From positions 15,032,643 through 15,096,642 of the forward strand of contig NC_081553.1 of NCBI RefSeq assembly GCF_963082655.1: a DNA stretch of 64,000 nucleotides. Reading direction: 5' to 3'. The notes under the pieces were generated by a model. It was not told the origin of the DNA and did not search any database. It saw nothing but the letters and a program-made list of their open reading frames with translations. This DNA is from Stomoxys calcitrans (Eukaryota > Arthropoda > Insecta > Diptera > Muscidae). The position numbers were made by a program, and so were the translations under genes. Position 1 is the stretch's first letter; each line of letters starts with the position of its first letter. Shown here in pieces: positions 1 through 12,780 of this stretch.

Positions 1-365
1 GGATGTTCCAGTACATATAAACATTCACATTAACCAACACAACAGGCTCACAAGGATGTCAAACAAACCAATGGCATTGCTTCCCCCTCACAATGTCGCA
101 AATAGGAAAAGCCACAGAAACACCCATACCTCAACTCTTCATTCAAATGCGACAGCTTGTATACTTTGTTTTGTAACTCAGGGCGGCAGGAGCGAATTAG
201 AAGAGCATGATTTGATTTTTAGTGGGGAAAATATTAAAAAACAAAATTGGGTTTTGGCTCTATATTAACTTGGACGCATATTGACTATGCTCTACATATT
301 GATCATTTTTTGAGAATTTGGTGAAAATCTTTAAGAATTTAAATCGGGCTGATATTAAAAACCAC
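1..365. other. Unassigned sequence
   Basis: A 70-codon frame at 56 has no recognisable feature. I see nothing else. Confidence 0.4.
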
Positions 366-678
366 CGAAGGCCACCGTAGCGCAGATGTTAGCATATCCG
401 CCTATGACGCTGAACGCCTGGGTTCGAATCCTGGCGAGAAAATCAGAAATAATTTTCAGCGGTGGTTTTCCCCTCCTAATCCTGGCAACATTTGTGAGGT
501 ATATTGCCATGTAAAACTTCTCTCCAAAGAGGTGTCGCACTGGGGCACGCCGTTCGAACTCGGCTATAAAAAGGAGGCCCCTTATCATTGATCTTAAAAC
601 TTAAATCGGACTGCACTCATTGATATGTGAGAAGTTTGCCCCTGTTCCTTAGTGGAATGTTCATGAGCAAAATTTTAA
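366..678 (+). mobile_element. tRNA-derived SINE (near full length)
   Basis: The tRNA-like head has a box A-like TAGCGCAGATGTTAGCA and a box B GGTTCGAATCC. It is followed by the family body (GGCTATAAAAAGGAGGCCCC) and the tail GTTCCTTAGTGGAATGTTCA. The same sequence recurs at 38273 and, reversed, at 4862 and 52388. Frames across it are not genes. Confidence 0.85.
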
Positions 679-1418
679 AAACTTTGAGATAAACTGAGGT
701 TTTCTTGCCCCTCATAACCTGAAATGGCAAATTCAAGCCGAATGGATCGGAAAAGTGGTTAAGACCTTTAAAATACGGGAATTTTGGGGTTACCTTTACA
801 TAGGTGGATGCTTTCATCCACCTGCGAAATTTTTGGCCACACCACCATAAGGGAATCCTGTACTTAAATATAAAATCTAATGGTTCATATATATTCTATT
901 CTCCCTTTGGTGCAGTCATATGACCATCGAATTATGTGAATCACTATTAAGAAATTGTAGGGATATTTCGAAATGCATGCCAGCATAACTATGGACTGGT
1001 AAATCAAAAATGGGCGGTCCAATACAGGCTATTGGTATGAAATCAAAACAAAAAGGCAAGGAATACCCCTAGAAGCAAAATACCAGTACATGGTCACATT
1101 TTTTATGGGTTCTTCTTTTGTGTGTAGTAAACACACAAAAATACACATACGCACTGAAGAGAAAATACATATATCCGACACAGCTTTGTCTCTCTTCGAA
1201 TAGTAGGCGGTAACGTTTATGCGCGCGCAGTACTCACCTCCCTTCCACCAAGTCAAGGGATGGTGTTCAGCAATCCCACACAAAATACTGCAACAAGACA
1301 CAAGGGGCCTTTGGAGCAACGTTGGATGTTGTGTCCAAAAGCATTCCAAAACAGTTACACACTGGGTGACCCGAGCAATGCTTACTACAGTCATTAGAAA
1401 GACCGATTTAATGTAGTT

Positions 1419-1441
1419 GGGGGGGGGGGGGGGGAGGGGGG
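1419..1441. repeat. Poly-G tract
   Basis: G16, A, G6. The only such long G run in the first 40 kb. Confidence 0.95.
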
Positions 1442-1593
1442 TCTATGAATGAGAGCGAACGAAAGAAAGCGTTCCATTAATTTTCAGAGCTTCTATGTGA
1501 AACAAGGATGAGTTGTTGCTATCCTTATGGGTGCTTGTGAGTTGTACAAAAGAAAGTGAGTGATTGAAAGGTATTGCACGTGTTACGTTAAGA

Positions 1594-1631
1594 TTCAGTT
1601 CTTGGCGAACCATTCGATAATAACGATTAGA
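1594..1631 (+). promoter_or_regulatory. Candidate TATA-less core promoter (initiator), copy 1
   Basis: TTCAGTTCTTGGCGA carries a good fly initiator TCAGTT with A+1 at 1597. At +28 to +32 lies CGATT, a partial downstream promoter element. It aligns without gaps to 53987-54024, with 30 of 38 bases identical by my count. Confidence 0.45.
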
Positions 1632-1998
1632 TAATAAATAAAATAAAAATACAACGCTAGAAAGAAAAACACATAATCGAAAAATATTAAGGAATTCTCA
1701 ATTTAAAAAGTAGTTTTGCCCTTGATGTGTATTACAGTGGGTAAATTTTTAGCGGTTGTAGAAATCGTAATTAATGTCAATTCTTAAGAGTCGGCTTTCT
1801 GGTGTTAACGACAAAATCTGAAGTTTGGTTAATTTTACGCCAAAAATAGAAATTTGTTGTTAAGAAACGGAAGCTTGATTTGATTTTAGACCCATGGTTT
1901 CTTGTGAAAAAATTCTTAGAATTTGAGGTTACAAATTGACCCACCATAGCGTATATGCATAATATCTTTAAATGTTACATATATACGCATGAAAAAAA

Positions 1999-2333
1999 TG
2001 CTAATTTGTCCATGAGCATTTCATTAAGGAACAGGGGCAAACATCATACATATGCTGTCTGATACAACTTTAGGCTCAATTATAATGGACCTTCTTTTTA
2101 TAACCAATTTTTTATAGCCACCATTCCCCGTTTGCCAGCAACGACTTTTGCAGAAGCTGTAAGGAAGAGGAAGAGACTATAGAACATTCTCCGTGTGTGC
2201 TTCCCGCACTAGCAGTTAGAAGGAATTTCACTTTAGGTTCTCATTCTTTGAGAACCTGTCTGATTTATATATTCTTGATCGTCGTTAAAATCTAATCTAT
2301 AGCCGAGTCCGAACCGCGCGCCGCAGAGCGATC
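1999..2333 (-). mobile_element. SINE remnant split by a LINE/DINE scrap
   Basis: SINE tail on the minus strand at 1999-2109 and a further SINE piece (GCCGAGTCCGAACCGCG) at 2302-2333. The roughly 190 bases between them hold a DINE start-like piece and a LOA C-terminal zinc-finger scrap. Confidence 0.55.
2137..2265 (+). pseudogene. LOA-type LINE C-terminal CCHC fragment
   Basis: Translation gives a C-x2-C zinc-finger-like stretch followed by EEEETIEHS and LPALAVRRNFTLGSH. This resembles the cysteine/histidine tail (NDFCRSC..EEE..IEH.LC.CPAL) of LOA/R1-group ORF2. Short, isolated and embedded in a SINE. Confidence 0.5.
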
Positions 2334-2664
2334 TCCCGATTTTACTCCCTGGATACGAGCTGCGTTTATTACCCGATTTCGCTGAAATGTGACACAGTGA
2401 GCTGTGTTAGGCCCTTCGGCCTGGATATAGCTGCCATATCGAGCGATAACCCGTTGTAAGATCTAGAGCCCATATAAGGAGCATTTATTATCCGCTTTCG
2501 CTGAAATTTGACATAGTAACTTATGTTAGGTTTTTCCGCATCCGTGCCCTATATAAATAGTTCAGATCGGTCTAATTTTTATAAGCCTGCCATATTGACC
2601 AATATTCTGTTTATTTATTAGAACTCTCGACGTCCGTGCCGAGTTTGGTCCAAACCGGTCCATT
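2334..2664 (+). mobile_element. DINE-B-type fragment
   Basis: Repeat-unit text such as TTATTACCCGATTTCGCTGAAA and GGATATAGCTGCCATAT in plus orientation, with both ends missing. It abuts a DINE-A at 2665. Confidence 0.6.
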
Positions 2665-3536
2665 TTTGTACCCTCCACCATAAGATGGGACTATACTAAT
2701 TTCGTCATTCTGTTTGTAACACCTCGAAATATGCGTCTGAGACCCTATAAAGTATATTTATTCTTGATCGTCATGACTTTTTATGTCGAACTAGCCATGT
2801 CCGTCCGTCCGTCTATCTGTCGAAAGCACGCTACCTTTAGAAGGAGTAAAGCTAGGCACTTGAAATTTTGCACAAATATTTTTAATAGTGTACGTCGGTT
2901 GGGATTGTACATGGGGAAAATCAATCAATGTTTTGACATAGCTGTCATATAAACCGATCTTGAGTCTTGACTTCTTGAGCCTCTAGAGGGCGCAATTCTC
3001 GTCCCATTTGACTGAAATTTTGAGAGATGAGATGTTTTGTTATGACTTCTAATAACTGCGCGAAGTCTGGCGCAAATCTGTACTAAACCTGATAAAGCTA
3101 CCATATAAACCGATCTGGGATCTTGACTTCTTGAGCCTCTAGAGGGCGCAATTGTCATCCGATTTGCCAGAAATTTGAGACAACGGCTTCTCTCATGATC
3201 TTTGACATACATTTCTAATATGGTCTGAATCGATCAATAGCTTGATACAGCTCCCATATAAACCTATCTCCCAATTTTGCTTCTTAAGATCCTACAAAGC
3301 GCAATTCTTATCCAAATAAACTGAAATATTACACAATGACTTCTACAATGTTCAGCATTTATTTATGATCCGAATCGGACTATAACTTGATAAAGCTCTA
3401 ATAGCATAACCGTTCTTATTCAATATTCTTTGGTTGCCTAAAAAAGATACCGCGCATAGAACTAGACAAATGCGATCCATGGTGGAGGGTATATAAGATT
3501 CGGCACGGCCGAACTTAGCACCCTCTTACTTGTTTT
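2665..3536 (+). mobile_element. DINE-A, nearly complete, plus
   Basis: Starts TTTTGTACCCTCCACCATAAG. It has the core block GATCGTCATGACTTTTTATG and AGCCATGTCCGTCCGTC, then about 150-bp units (TTGAGCCTCTAGAGGGCGCA). It ends with the near-palindromic TTCGGCACGGCCGAA followed by CTTACTTGTT. Confidence 0.85.
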
Positions 3537-4035
3537 TATAGCCACCATTCCGTTTGCAGCACATCGAAATATCCATTTCCGAACCTATAAAGTATTGGGT
3601 TGCCCAAAAAGTAATTGCGGATTTTTCATATAGTCGGCGTTGACAAATTTTTTCACAGCTTGTGACTCTGTAATTGCATTCTTTCTTCTGTCAGTTATCA
3701 GCTGTTAATTTTAGCTTGCTTTAGAGAAAAAGTGTAAAAAAGGTATATTTGATTAAAGTTCATTCTAAGTGTTATTAAAAATGCATTTACTTTCTTTTAA
3801 AAAATCCGCAATTACTTTTTGGGCAACCCAATATATATATTCTTGATTATAGTAAAAATCTAAGTCGATCTAGCCATGTCTGTTTATTGAAATCGCTCGA
3901 CGTCCGTGCCGACTTTGGTCCAAACAGGACCATCTTTAAATATAGCTGCAAAGGGTTCATAAATGATCCATTTTTTACGGATTATGACGAAAGGTGGTTA
4001 ACGTATCTAAACGAGGTGGTTAGTGGTATAAACTG
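3537..4035 (+). mobile_element. DINE-B, internally deleted, carrying a mariner MITE
   Basis: The TTTATAGCCACCATTCCG start and core block are interrupted at 3595 by the MITE. The element then resumes with TATATATTCTTGATTATAG and runs to GAAAGGTGGTTAACG. The hairpin end is lost. Confidence 0.7.
3595..3831 (+). mobile_element. mariner-derived MITE, 237 bp, TA duplication
   Basis: Terminal inverted repeats begin TTGGGTTGCCCAAAAAGTAA and close with its complement. TA is duplicated at 3593-3594 and 3832-3833. There is no transposase. The ends match those of the larger mariner at 55403-56328, so it is an internal deletion derivative. Confidence 0.92.
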
Positions 4036-4040
4036 ATATA

Positions 4041-4057
4041 AAGGGTGATTTTTTGAC
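4041..4057 (+). mobile_element. Solo Tc1/IS630-like terminal repeat
   Basis: TA followed by AAGGGTGATTTTTTGA matches the terminus of the 597-bp element at 20704. The second terminus is absent. Confidence 0.4.
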
Positions 4058-4083
4058 AGCTATAGAAAAATATTAAAAAAAAA

Positions 4084-5500
4084 AACAAGTAAAAAGGCGT
4101 TTAGTTCGGTCGGGCCGAACTTTGAATACCCACCTCCTCGGATATATATTTCACCCACCTATCGTCATAATCCGGTGAAAAATGCATAATATATGCCCCC
4201 ATAGCAGCTTTATCGAAATATTGTCCGATGTGAACCAAATTCGTCACGGATATTGAGTGATATAATAAGTACAAGTCATTGTCCAATTTTGTAGAACAAA
4301 ATATTGGTCTATTTGGTAGCCATATCTAAATATAGACCGATCCGAACCTTATACTACACGGTTGTCGAGAAGCCTCACATAAGTCACTATGTGAAATTTC
4401 AGCAAAATCGGATTATAAAAGTGCCTTTTATGGGACCAAGACTTTAAATTGAGAGATCGGTCTATATGGCAGCTACATCCAAATCTGAACCGATCTGGGC
4501 CAAATTGAAGAGGGCTGACGAAGGGCCTAACACAACTCACTGTCCCAAAATTTAGGCGCAATCGGATAATAAATGCGCCTTTTATGGGCCTATGACCTTA
4601 AATCGAGACATCGGTCTATATAGCAGCTATATACAAATCTGGACCGATCTGGGCCAAATTGCAGACGGTTATCGAAGAGCCGATTCAAGTTTAAGAGCCT
4701 AACGCAACTCACTGTTTCAAGTTTCGGCGAATTCGGACAATTAATGCGCCTTTCATGGGCCTAAGACCTTACATCGACGATCGGTGTATAAGGCAGCTAT
4801 ATCCAAATCTGAACCGATCTAGGCTAAATTTAAGAAGGTATCGAAGGGCTAACACAACTCAAAAATGCTAATTTTGCCCATGAACATTCCACTAAGGAAC
4901 AGGGGCAAACTTCTCATATATCAATGAGTGCAGTCCGATTCAAGTTTAAGCTCAATGATAAGGGACCTCCCTTTTATAGCCGAGTCCGAACGGCGTGCCG
5001 CAGTGCGACACCTCTTTGGATAGAAGTTTTACATGGCATAGTACCTCACAAATGTTGCCAGAATTAGGAAGGGTTTTCCCCTCCCGCTGAAATTTTTTTT
5101 CTGAAGGTCTCGTCAGAATTCGAACGCAGGCGTTCAGCGTCATAGGCGGACATGCTAACCTCTGCGCTACGGTGGCCTCCGCTAACACAACTCACTGTCT
5201 CTATGGGCCTCAGACCCTAAATCGGAGGATCGGTCAATATGAGGGCTACATCAAGATATAGTCCAAAATAGCCCATCATCGAACTTAGCCTGCTTCTGGA
5301 CAAAAAAGAATCTGTGCAATGTCTTAGCTCAATATCTCTATTTTTAAAGACTGTTGTGTGATTTCAACAGACAGATGGACGGACATGGCTAGATCGTCTT
5401 AGATTTTTACGCTGATCAAGAATGGAAATGGATATTTCGATGTGTTACAAACGGAATGACAAAATGAATATACTCCCATCCTTCGGTGGTGGGTATAAAA
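4084..5500 (-). mobile_element. DINE-B, complete, minus, split by a SINE
   Basis: Hairpin end AACAAGTAAAAAGGCG plus TTCGGTCGGGCCGAA at 4084. Tandem units follow (AACACAACTCACTGT and ATCGGTCTATATGGCAGCTA). The core block and CCTTCGGTGGTGGGTATAAAA end at 5500. The SINE at 4862-5180 is removed cleanly by its target duplication. Confidence 0.88.
4862..5180 (-). mobile_element. tRNA-derived SINE inserted into DINE-B, with 14-bp target site duplication
   Basis: Complete minus-strand copy, 319 bp, with head at 5178 and tail at 4862. It is flanked by GCTAACACAACTCA at 4848-4861 and again at 5181-5194. The sequence outside the duplication continues the DINE-B repeat unit exactly. Confidence 0.92.
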
Positions 5501-5714
5501 TTAAAATAATGATGAACGTCTCCCGTAATTAAGCCAAAATTTTAATCGGACAACAGTCATCGATATAAGAAAATTATCGTAAATATGATTTGTTAGTATG
5601 TGCCATTGTATTGTACCAATCTGGGACGGAAATTCGTAATCTTAGTGAAAAATGTTTAGTGGAATTTCTTTGGGGTTAACATAGGAAATGGTATTTTGGT
5701 TTTTTTTTTGTTGT

Positions 5715-5975
<261 letters not shown>

Positions 5976-5978
5976 AAT

Positions 5979-8182
5979 ACTTAAGTCGAAACTTTAAAAA
6001 TGGTCACATTTCGATTTTACCTAGCTGCTTAATGTACTGACTGCTCTTTGCTCAGTCAAAGCAAAAAAGGCAAAAATATTGCGTGTTATTATGTGCATAT
6101 ATCAGTGGCGAGCACCCAATTGCAATTATTTGCAAGCCCATGGTCCTGCTGTGCAATAGTGAGAGTGTTTTTGACCATCACTAGTCGATCAAAAACTCAA
6201 CCTTTCTCTCTAGTAGGAGGAACACAAGAGAATAATTATTGATCCAGCACATAAATAGTCGTTTGTAACTATCGAAGCTCTTTTTCAATTAAAAAGTTTT
6301 TGGTTTTACAACAAAAGAAAGGTTCTTTTACCATAGGCAAAGTTGCTAAAGGGTTTACAATAAACAAAGTTAGCTCAATTCAATAATGCTACGTTTATGG
6401 CTAACGTTTGATATATTGAAGAGAAACGCGACACGGTTACATTAAAAACAAAACTTCGTGATAAAAGTATTTTGTTTGTTGTAAAAATGTCTCAAACCTT
6501 TTATTTGTTTTAGTGTAGAAATGCTCATAATGATTAAATCATGTAGACGTGCTTCATTATCGCCTCTATGAAGTGTGTTTTGTTCAAGTCGTCGGCCAAC
6601 AGGTGGCAGTCAGGTGCAAATGAAAGGACTTTCCCTTTCCACAGAAAAACAGATCCATTCACATTTCATTTTAACTAATATTTGTCAAACAATGACAACT
6701 TAATTACGTTATGTGACGCCAAGTGTGAACAATGTGCGTGAAAGCATTCAAACCCATGTTCATAATGTTACCTACCACTGGTAACCCTTATCCTTTGTTT
6801 GTTTTTGCTGGCATATTGTTTATTGACAATGTTGCGTTTCGCTTATTCGACCTACATGTTGGGCATGAACTGAAGATGTTAGAGTTGGTATGGGAAAATG
6901 TGCGTGGGCCCTATTTACCAAATATTCATCCTACTTCAGACATAGAAAAAGGAACAAAAAACACCTTCCGATTTCCAATTACTGAAGATAAGTTGGAAGA
7001 TTACCACACCTGACAACCATTTTTAAATGTTCTTAGCAGGCGTTCAGCATCAAGGGCGGAGATGGTATGTGTCATGTTGACTTTAAATAGCACCCTGGAG
7101 TGCCCAATTATATCTACCGATGAACAATTTACTCCCTCCTACAAAACGTTAGTTATATTTTATTCAAATAAAATCAATTTTAGTTTTATACATTTCGAAA
7201 TTAAATTTCAAACTTTCTCCATATTAAGACTAACCTGATTGCTCTGAATTATTTTACACCATTTAAAGTCAGCACATTTCAGTTTTATTGTTCTATTCAT
7301 AAAAGTATCATTCAACATGCATACTAACAATTGTCATTTTTTTTTTTTTTTGTTGAAAACCACCAGAACGTTTGGGGTTTTCTCCAAAAATGGTAACAAT
7401 TAAAAGAAGAAGGATTTTTTCCATGTGAGCAGTGAACCATGATTGTTTTAATAATGTACCTTTGGTTGGTCACAAAGGGTCAGGACTTGTCCAAGAAACT
7501 CAATAAACCAAATAGGTGAATACTTGACCATAACATCAAACAACCTTGAAAACTATAACAACTGCTGAAAGAACATCAAATGGATTTCACATTTTGGTCA
7601 CTTCGCTGGGTCTAGTTATTTTTTCTTCCCTAACCAACGCATTGCGTTGTATTAATTTACATATTATGTCATGCGAGAAATATGTATCCTTCCTTGTCAA
7701 AGGATGCAAGTCCTTTCTGTAATTGCACATATATTTATTTATTTACAACATTTTTGTGTGGAAAAATGTCGGTAATAGCTTTGTTTTCTGACGTTATTAA
7801 TTAATTTTGTTAGCTCAGTGGCCCATGACCAATTAAGTGAATGCGAAATTCGTGTTTTTGCCTGTGTACAATTTAATCACGAATACATTCTTTCAATGGA
7901 ATGTTTACATGAAGAGTTTTGAGTTTCAACAACTTTCTGGCAAAGTTGTCGAAACAAGTGCAAAACTATTTTCTGAACCAAGCCAATGCCTATCAAAGGC
8001 AACATGTTGAACGAATTAAGTTGCCGCAAAATTACTAAGATCATCTGTGGCATTTGCATATTACAACATTTTTCTAGTATGCAAGAATTCGAAATTAGGA
8101 GGTACTGTGATTATGGATTTTTCATATGTATTAATTATTTTGTGGTTCTTGTAGACCATTGTGAAAAATAGAGGCGATATCA
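5979..8182. other. Mostly unique AT-rich sequence
   Basis: 5979-6080 is the short dispersed repeat shared with 45574. A 93-codon frame (6732-7013) has one hydrophobic stretch but no known motif. A 28-base SINE-like scrap lies near 7038. I see no supported gene. Confidence 0.4.
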
Positions 8183-8683
8183 AAACAAGTAAAAGCGTGC
8201 TAAGTTAGGCCGGGCCGAATTTTGAGAATCCATCACCATGGATTCTGTTAAAATATGGGAGCTATATCTGAAAGTCATAACAGAACTCTATGTGCAAAAT
8301 TTCAGCCAATCGGACAAAAATTAAGGCTTCCAGGGGCTCAAGAAGTCAAATCGGGAGATCGGTTTATATGGGAGTTATATCAGGTTGTAAACCGATTTGG
8401 ACACTACTTGGCACAGTTGTTAGGAGTCATAACAGAACCCTATGTGCAAAATTTCAGCCGAATCGGACAAAAATCGAGACTTCCAGCAGCACAAGAAGTC
8501 AAATCGGGAGATCGGTTTATATGGGAGCTATATCAGGTTATAAACCGATTTGGACCGTAATTGGCACAGTCGTCAGGAGTCATAACAGAACTCTATGTGC
8601 AAAATTTCACCCAAATCGGATAAAAATTGAGGCTTCCAGGGGTTCAAGAAGTCAAATCGGGAGATCAGTTTATATGGGAGCCA
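8183..8683 (-). mobile_element. DINE-A subfamily 2, truncated, minus
   Basis: Starts AAACAAGTAAAAGCGTGCTAAG with GGCCGGGCCGAATTTTG. It contains three repeat units of about 150 bp (CTATGTGCAAAATTTCA, AGGGGCTCAAGAAGTCAAAT, GGGAGATCGGTTTATATGGG) and breaks off before the core block. The 149-residue frame across it is a repeat translation. Confidence 0.8.
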
Positions 8684-8998
8684 GGGACGTAGTCATAATT
8701 TTATTTTGGTGGGGAGGGGGTCACCCCTCATTTTCGTAAATGAAAATTTCCAACATTCTTGTTACTTTGAAATTGGTAATGATACCTCAATTTTTTTTCT
8801 AATTTTGGTAGCTATTGGGTGCTGGAACTGACACATCGGCGGTGGCATCTGGTCATAAAGTCAGAGCTGAATTTTACACTGATTGCAAACATAGTGCAAA
8901 TATCTTTTGGGTGTTGTATTAATGGCTTCGAAATACACCGGCAATGGTTCTTGCTGCTCATCCGTATGCCCAGGTTCGTATCAACGACGAAAAATACC
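8684..8998. other. Unassigned sequence between two DINEs
   Basis: Two 62-63 codon frames overlap on opposite strands (8812-9007). Neither is recognisable. Confidence 0.35.
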
Positions 8999-9880
8999 AA
9001 CAAGTAAAAAGGCGTTAAGTTCGGCCGGTCCTAACTTTGGATACCCACTACCACGGGTATATATGTAAACCACCATTCGTCAAAATCCGGGGAAATATGC
9101 ATACCTTATGACCCATAACAGCTATATTGAAAAATGTTCCGATTAAGACCAAATACCAATAAGTACAAGTCATTCTTCAATTGTGTATAACAATATATTG
9201 ATCTTTTCAGTAGATATATCGAAAATTAAACCGATCTGAACCATATACGACACGGATGTCGAAAAGCCTAACATAAGTCACTTTGTCAAATTTCAGTGCA
9301 ATCGGATTATAAATGAGCATTTTATGGGGCCAAGACTTTAAATTGGGATATCGGTCCGATCTGTGCCATATTGCAAAAGAATGTCGAGCGGCTCAACTTA
9401 ACTCACTGTCCCAAATTTCGGCGTCATCGGACAATAAATGCGCCTTTTATGGGCACAACACTTTAAATCGAGAGATCTGTCTATATGGCAGCTATATCCA
9501 AAGCTGGACGGATCTGGACTAAAATGAATTAAATCGAGAGATCTGTCTATATGGCAGCTAAGTCCAAATCTGGACCGATCTGTGCCATATTGCAAAAGTA
9601 TGTCGAGGGGCTTAACTGAACTCACTATCCCAAATTTCGGCGTCATCGGACAATAAATGCGCCTTTTATGGGCCCAACACTTTAAATCGAGAGATCTGTC
9701 TATATGGCAGCTATATCCAAAGCTGGACTAAAATGAAGAAAAATGTCGAAGGGCCTAACACAACTCATTGTTCCAAATTTTGGCAAAATCGGACAATAAA
9801 TGCGCTTTTCATGGGCGCAGGACCTTAAATCGACAGATCGGTCTATATGGCAGCTATATCAAAATCTGGACCAATCGGTC
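8999..9880 (-). mobile_element. DINE-B, truncated, minus
   Basis: AACAAGTAAAAAGGCGTTAAG start and hairpin, then tandem units (CCTTTTATGGGCCCAA, GAGATCTGTCTATATGGCAG). Around 9880 it switches directly into a DINE-A of opposite orientation, so both lack their core blocks. Confidence 0.82.
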
Positions 9881-10470
9881 CATAACCTGATATAGCTGCC
9901 ATATTAACCGATCTGGGCTCTTCACTTCTTGAACCACTAGAACGCGCAATTATTATCCGATTTAGCTAAAATTTTGCATGACATGTTTTGTTTTAGCTTT
10001 CAACAACTGTGCAAAGAATAGTTCAAATCGGTCTATAACCTGTTATAGCTGCTATATAATCTTGACTTCTTGAGCCACTGGAGGGCGCAAGTATTATTCG
10101 TTTTGGCTGAAATTTTTTACAACGGCTTCTGTCGTGGCCTTTAACATACGTATTGAATATGGCATGAATCTGTTTACAGCCTAATACAGCTCCCCTATAT
10201 ACCGATCTCCCTATTATACTTCTTCAGCCCCTTAAGTACGTAATCCTTACTAGATTTGGCTGTAATTTTACATAACAACTTCTACTTTGGTCTTTAATAT
10301 TCAGTTCAATTGTGGTCCGAAATGAACCAGAACTTGATAGTGTTCGAATAACATAGCAATTCTTTTCGTTTATCCTTTGTTTGCCTAATAGGAGATACCG
10401 TGGCAAGAGCTCGACAAATGCGATCCATGGTGGAGGGCCCGGCTGATCTTAGCGCGCTTTTTCTTGTTAT
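9881..10470 (+). mobile_element. DINE-A 3' part, plus
   Basis: Units with CTTCTTGAACCACTAGAACG and GGAGGGCGCAAG lead to GCGATCCATGGTGGAGGG and a degraded hairpin and ACTTGTT end (CGCTTTTTCTTGTTATTAT). Confidence 0.78.
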
Positions 10471-11278
10471 TATAAACTTTGAGCTCAATTTGCATATAAA
10501 ACAGCTAATTTTATTAGATTCACAAAGATTATATGTAAAAATTTTCTTACAAGAAATATAGTGCAACAACAATCAGACACAGGGAAGGGCGAATGGCGTA
10601 TTAGAAAAATTCTTACCCCCATTTATAAGTTAAATATGACAGGAATGCTTTATTCCTGTCAATATGTGGGTGGCGGAACGACTGCTTGTTGAATATATTT
10701 CATGTGGCTGCGAAAGTGTTTTTCTTGCATATAAATTAATGTCAATGTTATTTCCGAGGAAAATCTTTCTTGCATATGTTATGACCACTTTTGCAACAGA
10801 AACTCTTTTTTGTTAAACGAAAATACTAGCAGTTGCATATTTTTGTGTCATTATTTATCCATTATCCTGAATAAATTATTTGTACGGTAATTTTCCTATG
10901 AATTTCCAGTTTAATAACTAAAAATCAATTATCTCATGTTTGAAGAATGATCAACGATTATCTTGGAATGATAACTAAAGGATGAGTAACAAGTTGAAGG
11001 AATCATACAGCTAAAACAACTAACTTCTCACTCGTCGGCCGACTTAGCTAAACCAGCTGATTTTACAAAGGGAAAACGGGTAATTTGAAGAGTTGGCGGA
11101 CATGTGACAATATGTGACCGAATCTAATATACTCCACACAATGAATTGATTTCATGAAATCAAGTGTTAATATAGGGTTCAGATGAGAAACAAACGAGTC
11201 TATACAATCTTACCCAAATCTAATATGAATTGATTTCAACAGTGACTCAAAAAAATGTCACCAAAAAGAAAAAGAAAG
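10471..11278. other. Unique AT-rich sequence
   Basis: I see no ORF, repeat or RNA signature. Confidence 0.4.
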
Positions 11279-12780
11279 AACAAGTAAAAGCGTGCTAAGT
11301 TTGGCCGGGCCGGATCTTATATACCTTCCACCATGGATCGCATTTGTCGAGTTCTTTTCCCGGCATCTTTTCTTAGGCAAAACAGGATATAAGAAAAGAT
11401 TTGCTCTGCTATTAGAGCGATATCAAGATATGGTCCGGTTTGGACCACAATTAAATTATATGTTGAAGACCTGTGAAAAATGTCAGCCAATTCGAATAAG
11501 AGTTGCGCCCTTTGGAGGCTCAAGAAGTAAAATAGAGAGATCGATTTATATGGGAGCTATTTCAGGCTATAGACCGATTCAGACCATAATAAACACGTAT
11601 GTTGATGGTCATGAGAGGATCCGTCGTACACAATTTCAGGCAAATCGGATAATAATTGCGACCTCTAGAGACTCAAGAAGTCAAGATCCCAGATCGGTTT
11701 ATATGGCAGCTATATCAGGTTAGGAATCGATTTGAACCTTATTTGACATAGTTGTTGAAAGTAAGAATAAAATACGCCATGCAAAATTTCAGTCAAATCG
11801 GATAGGAATTGCGCCCTCTAGAAGCTCAAGAATTCAAAGTCTCCAGATCTGTTTACATGACATCTATATCAGGTTATGAACCGATTTGAACCATACTTGG
11901 CATAGTTGTTTTAAGTCATAACGAAATACTTCGTGCAACAATTCATTCCAATCGGATAAGAATTGCGCCCTCTAGACGCTGAAGAAATCAAGACCCAAGA
12001 TCGGTTTATATGGCAGCTATATCAGGTAATTGACCGATTTGAACCATACTTGACACAGTTGTTGGAAGCGATACCAAAACACAACGTGAAAAATGTCAAG
12101 CTCTTGCCACGGTATCTCCTTTTAGGCAAGCAAAGGATAAACGAAAAGAATTGATATGTTATTGGAACAATATCAAGTTCTGGTTCATTTAGAACCACAA
12201 TCGAACTAAATATTGGAGACCATAGTAGAAGTCATTGTGTAAAATTACAGCCAAATCTAGGAAGAATTGGGCACTTTAGGGGGTGAAGAAGAAAAATAGG
12301 GAGATCGGTTTATAGGGGAGCTGTAGTAGGCTATAAACCGATTCATGCCATAATCGAAACATGTGTTAAAGGTCATGAGAGAAGCCGTTGTATAAAATTT
12401 CAGTCAAAACGGATAATACTTGCGCCCTTTAGAGGCTCAAGAAGTCAAGATCCCAGATCGGTTAATATAGCAGCTATATCAGGTTATGGACCGATTTGAA
12501 CAATTCTTAGCACGGTTGTTGAAAGTTAAAGCAAAACATGTCATGCAAAATTTCAACTAAATCGGGTAAAAAGTGCACCCTCTAGTGGCTCAAGAAGTCA
12601 AGGCTCCAGATCGGTTTATATGACAGCTATATCAGGTTATGGACCGATTTGAACCATTCTTAATACAGTTGTTGGAAGTCATAACGAAACACGCCATGCA
12701 TATTTTAGCCAAATCGGAAGCAAATTGCTCGCTGTAGAGGCTCAAGAAGTCAAGACCCCTCATCGGTTTATATACAACAT
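11279..12780 (-). mobile_element. DINE-A, minus, two merged copies
   Basis: AACAAGTAAAAGCGTGC plus hairpin at 11279, then six or more repeat units. Near 12098 the 5' signature recurs (CTCTTGCCACGGTATCTCCT), so a second truncated copy is fused head-to-tail. The run breaks off at about 12780 without a core block. It preserves GGCAAAACAGGATATAAG near 11376, the empty-site reference for the nested insertion at 50108. Confidence 0.82.

Larger units (their letters stand above)
918..1640 (+). promoter_or_regulatory. Duplicated promoter-like block, copy 1
   Basis: Homologous in the same order and orientation to 53130-54035. Shared patches include GTAGGGATATTTCG, AAATGGGCGGTCCAATACAG, TTGTGTCCAAAAGCATTCCA, GAGAGCGAA/AAAGCGTTCC (GAGA-like) and the initiator region at 1594-1631. 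A G16-A-G6 tract (1419-1441) interrupts it. ORFs here are short and not conserved with copy 2. A non-regulatory dispersed repeat is the alternative. Confidence 0.5.

Noticed and set aside
366..450. tRNA gene (box A/box B, cloverleaf-like head)
   Set aside because: The same head recurs with a common non-tRNA body and 14-bp target duplications, so it is a SINE, not a tRNA gene. Likewise at 4862, 20455, 38273 and 52388.
1029..1394. 121-codon minus-strand gene
   Set aside because: Lies in the duplicated promoter-like block and is not preserved in the second copy at 53168-53640.
8290..8739. 149-codon protein with repeats
   Set aside because: The frame follows DINE-A units of about 150 bp, a multiple of three, so internal repeats stay open by chance. 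The 25478-25960 and 11292-11723 frames have the same cause.
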